A stretch of 64,000 nucleotides of DNA from Anaerolineae bacterium (GCA_022824365.1 JAJEAA010000006.1:1-64000); one strand, 5' to 3'. Positions 51,571-60,377 are shown, numbered from the stretch's first letter. Translations and numbers: made by a program. The notes: generated by a model from the letters alone, not told the origin.

Positions 51571-52380
51571 ATGAAACTGCTGCGCTATCGCATCGGCGAC
51601 CACGATCATATCGGCATCTTAATCGGCGACGAAATCATTCGCCTGGGCCTCCAAGACATGACCGAGCTGATGGGCGACGCCGCTTATGCCGAAACGGGCA
51701 TACTCGATACGCTGGCCGATGCGCGCATCCTGCCGCCGTTGATCCCGGGCAAGATCCTGGCGATTGGGCGGAATTACGCCGAGCATGCCCGCGAGCTCAA
51801 TAACGAGGTGCCGACCGAGCCGCTGGTCTTTGCAGTCATGCCGAGCGCGGTCATCGGCGCTGACGATGTCATCGAATGGGAGGCGGATTTGACGGCGCAG
51901 GTCGATTGGGAGGGCGAGCTGGCTGTCATCATTGGCAAGACGGCGCGGAGAGTCTCGGAGGCGGAGGCGCTGGATTATGTCTTCGGTTATACGATCGCGA
52001 ATGATGTCTCGGCGCGGGATTTGCAGACGCGGGACAAGCAGTGGGTGCGGGCCAAGGGACTGGACACCTTCTGCCCGCTGGGTCCCACAGTCGTCACGCG
52101 CGACGATATCCCCGACCCGCAGAACTTGCGCATCGCCACGACGGTTGATGGGGTCGTCAAGCAGGATGGCTCGACCGCCGATATGATTTTCAGCGCGCGT
52201 CATTTGATCGCCTATCTCTCGCGGGCTTTCACGCTCAATCCGGGCGACATGATCCTGACCGGCACGCCCTCCGGCGTCGGCAAGGCGATGGATCCGCCCG
52301 AGTTTCTGGGCGAGGGCAGCGTAGTCAGTGTTGAGATCGAAGGCATCGGCAAATTGACGAATCGCTGCCGGGTGTTGTAG
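51571..52380 (+). CDS. Fumarylacetoacetate hydrolase-family protein
   Basis: A 269-residue protein. Metal ligands are Glu114 and Glu116 (VDWEGELAVIIGK) and Asp145 (ANDVSARDLQ). Other family phrases are IGRNYAEHARELN near 65, KGLDTFCPLGP near 163 and GDMILTGTPSGVG near 223. Relatives hydrate, decarboxylate or hydrolyse 2-oxo acids or acyl-pyruvates in aromatic and sugar-acid catabolism. AAGGGAC precedes the ATG. It shares direction with the mannonate-dehydratase-like gene 411 bases downstream, suggesting a common sugar-acid route. Confidence 0.9.
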   Translation: MKLLRYRIGDHDHIGILIGDEIIRLGLQDMTELMGDAAYAETGILDTLADARILPPLIPGKILAIGRNYAEHARELNNEVPTEPLVFAVMPSAVIGADDVIEWEADLTAQVDWEGELAVIIGKTARRVSEAEALDYVFGYTIANDVSARDLQTRDKQWVRAKGLDTFCPLGPTVVTRDDIPDPQNLRIATTVDGVVKQDGSTADMIFSARHLIAYLSRAFTLNPGDMILTGTPSGVGKAMDPPEFLGEGSVVSVEIEGIGKLTNRCRVL

Positions 52381-52790
52381 AGGGCTCGCGACAGCCGGCG
52401 GGGCGATCTTTTGCACAGATTTGCGCGGATTGCGCAATGGAATACGCGGTCTGCGCCAAGCGGCAACGCCAGTGATGACAAGGGATCCCGGGCGCTTTGC
52501 GCTGGTATTGACATTTGCGCGCGGGAAAGTTCTTTTGCGCCAATCATGTCGCTGCCGCCCTGAGGACGAGAACTGACTGATAGCAAAAACGGAGCGAGAA
52601 AAACTTTTTTTTGGCCATCTGGCCATCTGGCAAGCGCGCGCATTTTCGATAAGAAGATAGGATTGAAAGCGCAGAATCATTGAAGAATGCCTCGCAGTGA
52701 CAATCAGGACTAGATCGATTAAAGCATGTTTTGTCGCGCGAAACAAGAATGAATGTTCTATAATTGGAAAATTCAAACGGAAGAAACAGA
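52381..52790. other. Intergenic region with tandem TGGCCATC and a -10 element
   Basis: A 410-base gap with no gene seen. TGGCCATC is repeated in tandem at about 52612-52627. TATAAT at 52759-52764 lies 27 bases before the next ATG and is the likely -10 of the dehydratase gene; no good -35 is placed correctly. A minus-strand frame across the region has no family-like sequence. Confidence 0.5.
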
Positions 52791-53996
52791 ATGCCTAAAC
52801 CAATCACGATTGAAGATGTCAGAGTCATCTTGACGCAGCCGGGCAAGTCGCGCTTGGCGATTGTCAAGGTCATCACATCGGAGCCGGGTCTCTACGGCTT
52901 GGGCTGCGCGACCTTCACGCAGAGAATTTTCGCTGTCGCGACCGCCATTGAGCGTCACCTCAAACCATTCCTGCTAGGTCGTGATGTCGACCGCATTGAA
53001 GAGATCTGGAATATGTCGATGGTGCATGGTTATTGGCGCAATGGTCCCGTGCTGAACAACGCCATCTCCGGCGTCGATCAAGCGCTGTGGGATATCAAGG
53101 GCAAGCGAGCGGGCATGCCGGTCTGTGATTTGCTCGGCGGAAAATCGCGGGGGGCGGCGCATGTTTATGTGCATGCTGATGGCGACAGCAAAGAAGAAGT
53201 CGCCGAAAATGTAAAGGCTTATATGGCGCGGGGCTTCCGTTTCGTGCGCGTGCAGATGGGCGGCTACGGCGGGGCAGGCAGCCCGATGGTCAAACCCCGG
53301 AACGCTCCGGAGGGCGCTTATTACGATCCGCGCGATTATTGCCGGCGGATGCTGGATATGATCGCCTATGTGCGCGAGCAGGTGGGCGAAGCGGTCGAGT
53401 TGCTGCATGATATTCACGAGCGGTTGGTCCCGATTCACGCTGTCGAATTCGCCAAAGATGTCGAGGAGTTCAAGCTCTTCTTCCTCGAAGACGCGCTGGC
53501 GCCGGAAGATATCCATTGGTTCCGCATGATGCGGGGGCAATGCGCCACGCCGCTGGCCATGGGGGAGCTATTCAACAATCCGCATGAGTGGCAAATGCTG
53601 ATTCAGGAGCGGCTGATCGATTTCATCCGCATGCACATCAGCCAGATGGGCGGGATCACGCCGGCGCGCAATGTCGCCATCTTCGCCGATATGTATGGCG
53701 TGCGCACCGCCTGGCACGGTCCCGGCGATACCTCGCCGGTGGGTCATGCGGCGAATTTGCAGCTTGATTTATGGCATCCCAACTTTGGCGTACAGGAGTG
53801 GTATCAGCCTTCCGAACTGGACTACGAGATCTTCCCCGGCTTGCCGATCATCGAGGATGGCTATCTGTATCCGAATGACCAGCCGGGCTTGGGCATCGAT
53901 ATTGATGAGGGGCTGGCGGCGAAGTACCCGCCCCGGGATATCGTCGAGGATTGGACGCAGACGCGCCTGCCCGATGGCAGTCCGACGCGGCCTTAA
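52791..53996 (+). CDS. Mannonate-dehydratase/RspA-family enolase-superfamily protein
   Basis: ATG at 52791 (GGAAG upstream) gives 401 residues. Family phrases are VHGYWRNGPVLNNAISGVDQ near 82-101, LLHDIHERLVPIHAVEFAKD with metal-binding Asp and catalytic His, FLEDAL, MGELFNNPHEW and WHGPGDTSPVGHAAN. These match the ManD/RspA subgroup, which dehydrates D-mannonate or related sugar acids to 2-keto-3-deoxy acids; some members have very low activity. The product would suit the FAH-family enzyme upstream. Transcription ends at a repeat-derived terminator at 54010-54041. Confidence 0.9.
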   Translation: MPKPITIEDVRVILTQPGKSRLAIVKVITSEPGLYGLGCATFTQRIFAVATAIERHLKPFLLGRDVDRIEEIWNMSMVHGYWRNGPVLNNAISGVDQALWDIKGKRAGMPVCDLLGGKSRGAAHVYVHADGDSKEEVAENVKAYMARGFRFVRVQMGGYGGAGSPMVKPRNAPEGAYYDPRDYCRRMLDMIAYVREQVGEAVELLHDIHERLVPIHAVEFAKDVEEFKLFFLEDALAPEDIHWFRMMRGQCATPLAMGELFNNPHEWQMLIQERLIDFIRMHISQMGGITPARNVAIFADMYGVRTAWHGPGDTSPVGHAANLQLDLWHPNFGVQEWYQPSELDYEIFPGLPIIEDGYLYPNDQPGLGIDIDEGLAAKYPPRDIVEDWTQTRLPDGSPTRP

Positions 53997-54101
53997 CCCC
54001 CACCCCAAACCCCTCCCCCAAGATGAGGGAGGGGCTTTTTTCTTCGGCGAAGGAGCGTATTAGCTCCCCTTCTCTCCTTGTGGGGGAAGGGGGATGGGGG
54101 A
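53997..54101. repeat. Two-arm G/C-rich hairpin repeat, copy in reverse orientation
   Basis: Arm A 53997-54034 (CCCCACCCCAAACCCCTCCC then CCAAGATGAGGGAGGGG). Arm B 54064-54101 (CTCCCCTTCTCTCCTTGTGG then GGGAAGGGGGATGGGGG). This is the reverse complement arrangement of copy 1. Arm A forms a terminator for the plus-strand gene. Arm B encodes the last residues of the minus-strand dehydrogenase. Confidence 0.85.
54010..54041 (+). terminator. Repeat-derived rho-independent terminator
   Basis: CCCCTCCC (54010-54017), a 9-base loop, GGGAGGGG (54027-54034), then C and six T. It lies 14 bases after the stop of the dehydratase gene and is built from one arm of the hairpin repeat. Confidence 0.75.
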
Positions 54102-55058
54102 CAGCACATCCGCATTACACACATTCGTCGCCTCCCCTTCAAGCAGGTAGTCGATGATCAATTGCGCCGCTTCGACCGCGACGGTCACTTGCGCGTCCGA
54201 AGTGCTCGCGGCCAGGTGCGGCGTGTGTACAACATTGGGGAGATTGATGAGCGGATGGTCGGCGGGCGGCGGCTCCTGCTCGTAGACATCCAGGGCGGCG
54301 CCAGCGACCACCCCGCTGCGCAGCGCCTGCGCCAGATCGTCAGAATTGATGAGCGCGCCCCGAGCCGCGTTGATGATGCGGACGCCCTCTTTCATTTGCG
54401 CGATAGCATCCGCGTTGACCATGCCGCGCGTTTCGTCAGTGACCATGGCGTGGAAGGTCAGGAAGTCCGAGCGAGTGTAAACCTCGGCCAGGGACAGAAG
54501 CGGCACATGGATCGCCTCGGCGACTTCGGGCGGCAGGTAGGGATCATGAGCAATGACGCTCATCTCGAAAGCCCCCGCGCGTGTGGCGATGGCTTGACCG
54601 ATGCGCCCCAAGCCGATGATGCCCAGCGTCTTGCCCTTTAGTTCGACGCCGGCGAAAAGTTTGCGATCCCAGCGGCCCTCCGCCAGCGATTGATGCCCTT
54701 GCGGGATATGCCGCGACAGGGCGATCATCAGACCGAAGGTATGCTCGGCGGTGGAGATGGTATTGCCGCCGGGCGTGTTCATGACGACGATGCCGCGTTC
54801 AGTTGCCGCCGCCAGATCAACATTGTCGACGCCGACGCCGGCGCGGGCGATCGCTTTCAGCTGTGGCGCGTGCGCGATTAGCTCGGCATCGGCAGTGACG
54901 CCGCTGCGGATGATCAGGGCATTGGCATCGGCGACGGCTGCGAGGAGGGCGGCGCGCTCAAGCTTGCCCGGCGCTGTTACGCGAATGCCGTCGCTCGCTT
55001 CGAGGATGTCGATAGCTTTCTGATGTACGTTATCGGGGACCAGCACATGAAAACTCAT
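54060..55058 (-). CDS. serA: D-3-phosphoglycerate dehydrogenase-like 2-hydroxyacid dehydrogenase
   Basis: A 332-residue protein. NAD-binding GLGRIG at 149-154. Catalytic Arg233 (NAARGALINSDDL), Glu262 (DVYEQEPP) and His281 (TPHLAAS). It is the short form without ACT domain, and most like PGDH by RAGVGVDNVD and GGNTISTAEHTF. The last 14 residues (LSPIPLPPQGEKGS) are encoded by the hairpin repeat and do not belong to the family. The class V aminotransferase gene lies 11 bases upstream, so the pair probably makes serine or handles glyoxylate. Confidence 0.85.
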   Translation of the reverse strand: MSFHVLVPDNVHQKAIDILEASDGIRVTAPGKLERAALLAAVADANALIIRSGVTADAELIAHAPQLKAIARAGVGVDNVDLAAATERGIVVMNTPGGNTISTAEHTFGLMIALSRHIPQGHQSLAEGRWDRKLFAGVELKGKTLGIIGLGRIGQAIATRAGAFEMSVIAHDPYLPPEVAEAIHVPLLSLAEVYTRSDFLTFHAMVTDETRGMVNADAIAQMKEGVRIINAARGALINSDDLAQALRSGVVAGAALDVYEQEPPPADHPLINLPNVVHTPHLAASTSDAQVTVAVEAAQLIIDYLLEGEATNVCNADVLSPIPLPPQGEKGS

Positions 55059-55069
55059 TTCGCGCCCTT

Positions 55070-56164
55070 TTACTTTGAACTTGCCATGAAGGCGTCAATG
55101 CCGGCGAGGACTTCGCGCAGCATGTCTATCGTCACATCGCCCATGTGGGGCAGGCGGAAGGTCGCGCCTTTGATCTTCCCGTAGCCTTTGTCCATGGCGA
55201 AGCCGACTTCGGCGCGCATGAAGCGGTCAAGCGCGTTCACATCGATGCCGGGCTTATTCTCGACGGTGGTGACGGTATCGCTGCGGTAGCCTTCTTGGGC
55301 ATACAAGCCGAAGCCGCGGTCCAGCGCCCATCGATGCGCCACATCGCGCATGGCTCGGTGACGCGCCCAACGCGCTTCAATGCCTTCGGCGAGAATGCTG
55401 TCCATCTGTCGGTCGGCAGCGTACATCAAGGCGATCGGCGGCGTTGACGGCGTATTGTTCTTGAGCAGCGATTTCTCCAACGTCAGGAAATCGAAATAGT
55501 AGCCGCGGTGAGGGATGGTCTGCGCGCGTTCCAGCAGGCGGTCGCTGACGGCGGCAAAAGCGACCCCGGGCGGCAGGGCGAAGGCTTTCTGGCTTGAGGT
55601 CAGGGCGATATCAATGCCCCATTCGTCAACGCGCAGTTCCGTGCCGAGGTAACCGCTGACGGTGTCCACGAAGTAGAAGGTGTCGGCATGTCGCTTGACG
55701 ACCTCGCCAATGGGGCCGATGGGATTGGTGACGCCGGTGCTGGTTTCGTTATGCACCGCGCAGACGGCATCGTAGCTCGCCTTGTCCAGCCCTTCGGCGA
55801 CCATCTCCGCGCTATGCGCTTTTCCCCAATCGACCTGGATGCAATCGACTTGCTTGCCATTGGCGCGGCTGATCTGCGCCCAGCGCTCGCTGAAGGCGCC
55901 GCCGGTCAGGTGCAGCACTTTGCGGTCATCGCGTACGCCGCAGCGAATCGCGCCCTCCCACAAGCCGGAGCCGGATGAGCCGCTGATATAGACGCGGCTT
56001 TCGGTGAAGAAGCTGCGCTTGAGTTTGTCTTGCAGGCGGGCGAAGAGATCGGCAAATTCGCTTGTTCGGTGGCCGATCATCCATTGCGTCTGCGCTTCGA
56101 GGATTTCGCGGCGGACTTCTACAGGACCGGGCAGGAAGAGGCGGGTGTGGTCCGTTCGACTCAT
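55070..56164 (-). CDS. Class V aminotransferase (serine-pyruvate/alanine-glyoxylate or phosphoserine type)
   Basis: ATG at 56164 (AAAGGCGA upstream) gives 364 residues opening MSRTDHTRLFLPGPVEVRRE. The PLP lysine is in LTSSQKAFALPPG and the pocket residues in VDTVSGYLGTE and the SGSSGSGLWEG loop. The LFLPGPV start and total length fit the serine-pyruvate/alanine-glyoxylate group, which can also act on phosphoserine in some bacteria. It is coupled with the PGDH-like gene. Divergent from the isomerase gene at 56344. Confidence 0.85.
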   Translation of the reverse strand: MSRTDHTRLFLPGPVEVRREILEAQTQWMIGHRTSEFADLFARLQDKLKRSFFTESRVYISGSSGSGLWEGAIRCGVRDDRKVLHLTGGAFSERWAQISRANGKQVDCIQVDWGKAHSAEMVAEGLDKASYDAVCAVHNETSTGVTNPIGPIGEVVKRHADTFYFVDTVSGYLGTELRVDEWGIDIALTSSQKAFALPPGVAFAAVSDRLLERAQTIPHRGYYFDFLTLEKSLLKNNTPSTPPIALMYAADRQMDSILAEGIEARWARHRAMRDVAHRWALDRGFGLYAQEGYRSDTVTTVENKPGIDVNALDRFMRAEVGFAMDKGYGKIKGATFRLPHMGDVTIDMLREVLAGIDAFMASSK

Positions 56165-56268
56165 CTGGGTATCGCCTTTCGTTTTCGTCATAAATGGCGC
56201 CGATTTGCGGCTCGATTGTAGACCTGGCGCATAGCGCTGCACAGGGCGAAAACGCCGTTTTGCCATGC

Positions 56269-56296
56269 TTGCGACGGCTGCCAAACTTGTTATACA
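56269..56296 (+). promoter_or_regulatory. Promoter of the TIM-barrel isomerase gene
   Basis: TTGCGA (56269-56274), 16 bases, then TATACA (56291-56296) with TG one base upstream. It is about 48 bases before the ATG. Confidence 0.45.
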
Positions 56297-56343
56297 CTAG
56301 CGCGATAACTGAATTTGAACCTGCGCGGACGGCGGAGGAAAAT

Positions 56344-57240
56344 ATGATACAAGTGGCGAATGCGCCCTGCTCCTGGGGCATTATCGAGAACATCAAAGGC
56401 GAGCGTTATGATTACGCGCGCGTGCTGGATGAGATCGCCGTCAGCGGCTACGCCGGCACGGAGTTGGGCGATTGGGGCTTTATGCCGACGGACCCGGCTG
56501 AGTTGCGTGCGGAACTGGAAGCGCGCAAGCTGAAGCTGTTGGGCTCCTGGGTCAATGTCAATTTCCAAGACCTGGATCGACATCAGGAAAGCACCGAAGC
56601 TTGTGTGCGCACGGCAAAACTGCTGGCGGCAGTCGGCGGACCGGAGGCTCTGGTTGTGCTGGGACCGGATCCTTACACGGACCCCGTGCGCAGCCTGAAT
56701 TCGGGGCGCATCAGTCCCGCGATGAGCCTGGACGAAGAGGGCTGGCGCGTCTTCGCCGCAGGCACAGATCATGCCGCGCGGCGCGTCATGGACGAAACTG
56801 GATTGCGTTCCGTGCTGCATCATCACACCGGCACCTGGATCGAGACGCCGGCGGAAACCGAGCGCTTGTTGGATATGACCGACGCCGATATCGTCGGTCT
56901 TGTCTTCGATACGGGTCACTGGGCTTTTGGCGGCGGCGATCCGCTCGAGGGCATTCGCCAACTCGCCGAGCGCATCTGGTATGTGCATTTCAAAGATCGC
57001 GATCCGGCGGTGCATGAGCAGTCGCGACTGCAGGAATGGAATGGTCCGCAATCGGTTGGCAAGGGCATCTTCCCCGAGCTGGGCAAAGGCGATGTTGATT
57101 TTCCCGGCGTCTTGGCTGAGTTGGAAAAGATCGGCTATGACAGTTGGATCGTCGTCGAGCAAGATGTGCTGCCGGGCATGGGCGCGCCGCTGGAATCGGC
57201 GCAGCGCAACCGCGAGTATCTGCGCAGCATTGGCTTGTAG
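56344..57240 (+). CDS. Sugar-phosphate isomerase/epimerase (AP-endonuclease-2-like TIM barrel)
   Basis: ATG at 56344 follows GCGGAGG by 6 bases; the product is 298 residues. It opens [14 protein letters not shown], then has [42 protein letters not shown] and YVHFKDRD, and near the end [12 protein letters not shown]. These are the metal-binding positions of the IolE/xylose-isomerase-like barrel, closest in style to inosose dehydratase. It probably isomerises or dehydrates a cyclitol or keto-sugar. It is followed 9 bases later by a PLP dehydratase gene. Confidence 0.85.
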   Translation: MIQVANAPCSWGIIENIKGERYDYARVLDEIAVSGYAGTELGDWGFMPTDPAELRAELEARKLKLLGSWVNVNFQDLDRHQESTEACVRTAKLLAAVGGPEALVVLGPDPYTDPVRSLNSGRISPAMSLDEEGWRVFAAGTDHAARRVMDETGLRSVLHHHTGTWIETPAETERLLDMTDADIVGLVFDTGHWAFGGGDPLEGIRQLAERIWYVHFKDRDPAVHEQSRLQEWNGPQSVGKGIFPELGKGDVDFPGVLAELEKIGYDSWIVVEQDVLPGMGAPLESAQRNREYLRSIGL

Positions 57241-57249
57241 GCGCTGACG

Positions 57250-58185
57250 ATGCCGCTGACGCTCGGAGATATCGTTCGCGCGCAGCAGCGCTTGAAGCCG
57301 CTTCTGCCGCCGTCCCCGCTTGAATCGGCGCCGTACCTGGGTGACGGCAAGACTTGGCTCAAGCTGGAAAACGCCAATAGGACCCATTCCTTCAAGATAC
57401 GCGGCGCTCTGAACGCCATCCTGTCGCTGGAGGAAGGGGAGCGCGCGCCTGGCATTATCGCCGCGTCATCGGGCAACCATGCCGCTGCGGTCGCTTATGC
57501 CGCCCACATGACCGGCGCATCGGCGCAGATCTTGATGCCGAAGACGACGCCCAAGAAGAAAGTCGACAACGTGCGGACTTATGGCGCGGAGGCGGTCCTC
57601 TTCGGCGACAATTACGACGAAGCGGAAGCGGAGGCATTGCGCCGCGTCGCCGAGGGGCGCGCCTGGGTTTCGCCCTACAACGATCGCCATGTCATCGCTG
57701 GCGCCGGCGTCATCGGTCTGGAAATACTCGAGCAGTTGCCAAGTGTCCAGCGGGTGGTCGTGCCCGTTAGCGGCGGCGGATTGATCGCGGGGGTGGCCAC
57801 GGCAATCAAGGAAGTGGGCGCCGACATTGAAGTCATTGGCGTGAATGCAGAATCCGCGCCGGCGATGTACAACGTATTTTGTGCTGAGGATCGCCCGCAA
57901 GTCTGGGAGACGCTGGCGGAGGCTCTCTCCGGCGATATCGAGCCCGGCTCGATCACCGTGCCGATTTGCCGGCGATACGTCGATGACATCGTGCTTGTAT
58001 CCGAGCGGCAGATCGCGGCGGCGATGCGCGCTATGTTAGCGGGCGGCTGGGTGGTCGAAGGCGGCGGCGCTGTTGGCGTCGCGGCGCTTCTGCACGATGT
58101 CATTCCCGCCGATGAGCGCGAGACGGCGGTGGTGGTCAGCGGCGGCAATGTCGATTTGGCGGCGCTGCGGGGACTGTTGTGTTGA
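57250..58185 (+). CDS. Fold-type II PLP enzyme, serine/threonine dehydratase-like
   Basis: A 311-residue protein. The PLP lysine is Lys49 (RTHSFKIRGALN), followed by AASSGNHAAAVAYAA and the phosphate-binding SGGGLIAG. It lacks an ACT domain. It probably deaminates a hydroxy-amino acid and is a paralogue of the enzyme at 22999, sharing exon-like landmarks but not closely alike. The 9-base gap to the isomerase gene indicates one transcript. Confidence 0.85.
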   Translation: MPLTLGDIVRAQQRLKPLLPPSPLESAPYLGDGKTWLKLENANRTHSFKIRGALNAILSLEEGERAPGIIAASSGNHAAAVAYAAHMTGASAQILMPKTTPKKKVDNVRTYGAEAVLFGDNYDEAEAEALRRVAEGRAWVSPYNDRHVIAGAGVIGLEILEQLPSVQRVVVPVSGGGLIAGVATAIKEVGADIEVIGVNAESAPAMYNVFCAEDRPQVWETLAEALSGDIEPGSITVPICRRYVDDIVLVSERQIAAAMRAMLAGGWVVEGGGAVGVAALLHDVIPADERETAVVVSGGNVDLAALRGLLC

Positions 58186-58226
58186 GCCTGGCGCTTGATT
58201 ACAATGGAAGCAGGCGAGAGTGACTG

Positions 58227-58535
58227 ATGAGCGACGCGATTGGAATTGACCTGCCGCTGAAGGCAATCCGCAAATACTGCGTTGGGCAGCCAATCCAGCG
58301 ATTGTCATTGTTCGGCTCATTCTTGCATGGTGATGCCCACGTCGATAGCGATGTCGACCTGCTGGTGGAATATATGCCCGGCGCGCCTGTTGGCTTGCTG
58401 GCGATCGCCGGGCAGGAAATCGAGTTAAGCGAAATCGTGGGCAAACGCGTCGATTTGCGCACGGCTGAGGATCTCAGCCGCTACTTTCGTCAGGAAGTCG
58501 TTGAAAGCGCTCGTCTGATTTATGAAAAGGTGTAG
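58227..58535 (+). CDS. mntA: MNT-type minimal nucleotidyltransferase (antitoxin of a HEPN/MNT pair)
   Basis: A 102-residue protein with the motif LFGSFLHGDAHVDSDVDLLV (GS, then DxD), the core of minimal nucleotidyltransferases. In HEPN/MNT pairs such a protein AMPylates a tyrosine of the HEPN toxin and so neutralises it. It is followed by, and overlaps by 14 bases, the HepT-like frame, the usual order. The whole GS-DxD motif is intact, so the antitoxin looks functional although its partner carries a stop codon. Confidence 0.9.
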   Translation: MSDAIGIDLPLKAIRKYCVGQPIQRLSLFGSFLHGDAHVDSDVDLLVEYMPGAPVGLLAIAGQEIELSEIVGKRVDLRTAEDLSRYFRQEVVESARLIYEKV

Positions 58536-58872
58536 GCGGAACGACCGCACGCGAATTCTTCACATGCTTGAAGCGGCTCAACATGCGAGTGAGTTTGCAG
58601 TCGGGCTGATTCGTTCAACATTCGAACACGATACGTTGCGGCAGTATGCCTTGGCTCGGGCGGTCGAAGTCGTCGGAGAAGCGGCTAGCAATGTCACGGA
58701 AGAATTCTAGGCAAAGCACACTCAGGTTGCTTGGGCGAAGATAAAAGGAATGCGAATTCGCCTCGCTCACGCGTACTTTGACATTAATCTTGACGTGCTG
58801 TGGTACACTGTCACAGTTGAGTTTCCTGCGCTCGTTCAGCAGTTACAAGCAATCGTAGATGATCGCCCATGA
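58522..58872 (+). pseudogene. hepT: HepT-like HEPN toxin interrupted by an in-frame TAG
   Basis: The frame starts with ATG at 58522 and reads MKRCRRNDRTRILHMLEAAQ, helix 1 of the HEPN fold. A TAG at 58708-58710 (codon 63) stops it after GEAASNVTEEF. In the same frame family sequence continues unbroken: AKHTQVAWAKIKGMRIRLAH, then AYFDINLDVLW and on to TGA at 58870-58872. The RNase motif R-x4-H-x-Y is intact beyond the stop (RIRLAHAY). One base change from a sense codon would restore a 116-residue toxin. It is most simply an inactivated toxin; amber readthrough is the alternative. Confidence 0.85.
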
Positions 58873-60377
58873 TATTTGAAAATGACGTGACGCTCTTGCA
58901 TGCCTTCCGCGCCGGCGCCGCAGACGCCATCGACCGCGTCCATCAACATCTGCCGCAAGTCAAGTTCGGCGCGCGCGACGAGGCAGCCGCCTTCCCGTTG
59001 ACGCTCGACGACGCGCGGATTGTCATTGCCCGCGAGCATGGCGCGCGGAGTTGGGGCGAGTTGCGCCTGAAACACAAACTCCGCGAGCGCGACTACGGCG
59101 ATGCGCTGGAGCAATTCAAGGGGATGGTCTACGCGCGGGACGCGGAGAATCTTGACGCGCTGCTGACAGCCAAGCCGGCATTGCGCGAAACACTCGATGA
59201 TCCGCATTTCGACTTCGGCTCGACCGCCCTCATCATCGCCAAGGAGAATATTGATGTGGTCGATATCCTGCTCAAACATGGCGCTGATATCAATGCCAAG
59301 TCGCGGTGGTGGGCGGGCGATTTCCACATTCTGGAAGGCGCATCGGCCGAAGTGGCGGAACAGTTAATAGCGCGGGGCGCGGAGATCGGCGTGCATGCCG
59401 CGGCCGAGCAGGGCTGGCTGGATTGGCTGGAGGCGGCTTATCAGCGCGACCGGTCGATCATCAATCAGCGCGGCGGCGATGGTAAGACGCCATTGCACTA
59501 CGCGGCCGATCCGGCGGTGATGGACTGGCTGATTGAGCGGGGCGCGGACCTGGAAGCGCGAGACCTCGATCACACATCGACGCCCCTGCAATGGCAGCTC
59601 GGCGGGCACAATTACGATGCCGCCCGCGAATTGGTCAAGCGCGGCGCGCAGGTGGATATCTTCGCCGCTGTTATTCTGGGCGAATTGGCATTGGTGACGC
59701 AGGCGCTAACGGAGCGCCCGGCCGCCATCCGCGCCCGCGTGAACAGCGCTGGCTACGACTTGGCGCCGAAAGCCGATGGCTCGCATCAATATGTCTATAC
59801 CTTTAACGCGGCCGATCTGTCGCCGCATCAGGTCGCGCTGGAATACGGGCATGATGAGATCTTCGCCTATCTGCTTGAGCAAAGCCCGCCTGATGCGCAA
59901 CTGCTGGCTTACTGCGCGGGAGCCGATTCAGACGCGGCTCAGCGCATCGTGGCCGAGCAGCCGGACATCGTGGCGGAAATCGCGGAGGCCGATCGGCGCC
60001 AGTTGATCTACGCCGCCTGGACGAATAAGCTCGAAGTCGTCAAAATCATGGCGGCTCTCGGCTTTGATCTCCACATTTACGATGACGACCGCTTGATGCC
60101 GCTGCATACAGCCGCCTACCACGGTTTCGCCGATGTGATTGCGGCGCTGCTGGAGGCCGATAGCGAGCCGGCGCTGGACTGGCTGAATAGTTACGGCGGC
60201 ACTGCCTTGACCACTTGCCTTTATGGACGGCAGCACAGCTGGCGGGATGATGGCGATTTCCCGGCGAGCGTCAAGCTCCTGGTCGAAGCCGGCTCGGAAG
60301 TACGCGCCGAGTGGCTGCCGACCGGGGATGATGCGATTGACGCGATACTGCGCAAGGCGCTCGAAGTTAAAGGCTAA
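58869..60377 (+). CDS. Ankyrin-repeat protein
   Basis: A 502-residue protein whose ATG at 58869 overlaps the TGA of the HepT frame (ATGA), so it would once have been translated from the toxin reading. The N-terminal region is helical (DEAAAFPLTLDDARIVIARE). At least six ankyrin-like units follow, for example STALIIAKENIDVVDILLKH, GKTPLHYAADPAVMDWLIER and MPLHTAAYHGFADVIAALLE. There is no signal peptide or membrane helix. Ankyrin repeats bind proteins; the target is unknown. Confidence 0.85.
   Translation: MIFENDVTLLHAFRAGAADAIDRVHQHLPQVKFGARDEAAAFPLTLDDARIVIAREHGARSWGELRLKHKLRERDYGDALEQFKGMVYARDAENLDALLTAKPALRETLDDPHFDFGSTALIIAKENIDVVDILLKHGADINAKSRWWAGDFHILEGASAEVAEQLIARGAEIGVHAAAEQGWLDWLEAAYQRDRSIINQRGGDGKTPLHYAADPAVMDWLIERGADLEARDLDHTSTPLQWQLGGHNYDAARELVKRGAQVDIFAAVILGELALVTQALTERPAAIRARVNSAGYDLAPKADGSHQYVYTFNAADLSPHQVALEYGHDEIFAYLLEQSPPDAQLLAYCAGADSDAAQRIVAEQPDIVAEIAEADRRQLIYAAWTNKLEVVKIMAALGFDLHIYDDDRLMPLHTAAYHGFADVIAALLEADSEPALDWLNSYGGTALTTCLYGRQHSWRDDGDFPASVKLLVEAGSEVRAEWLPTGDDAIDAILRKALEVKG

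Noticed and set aside
51619..52776. 385-codon minus-strand frame
   Set aside because: Antisense to the FAH-family gene for most of its length; no motif, no SD.
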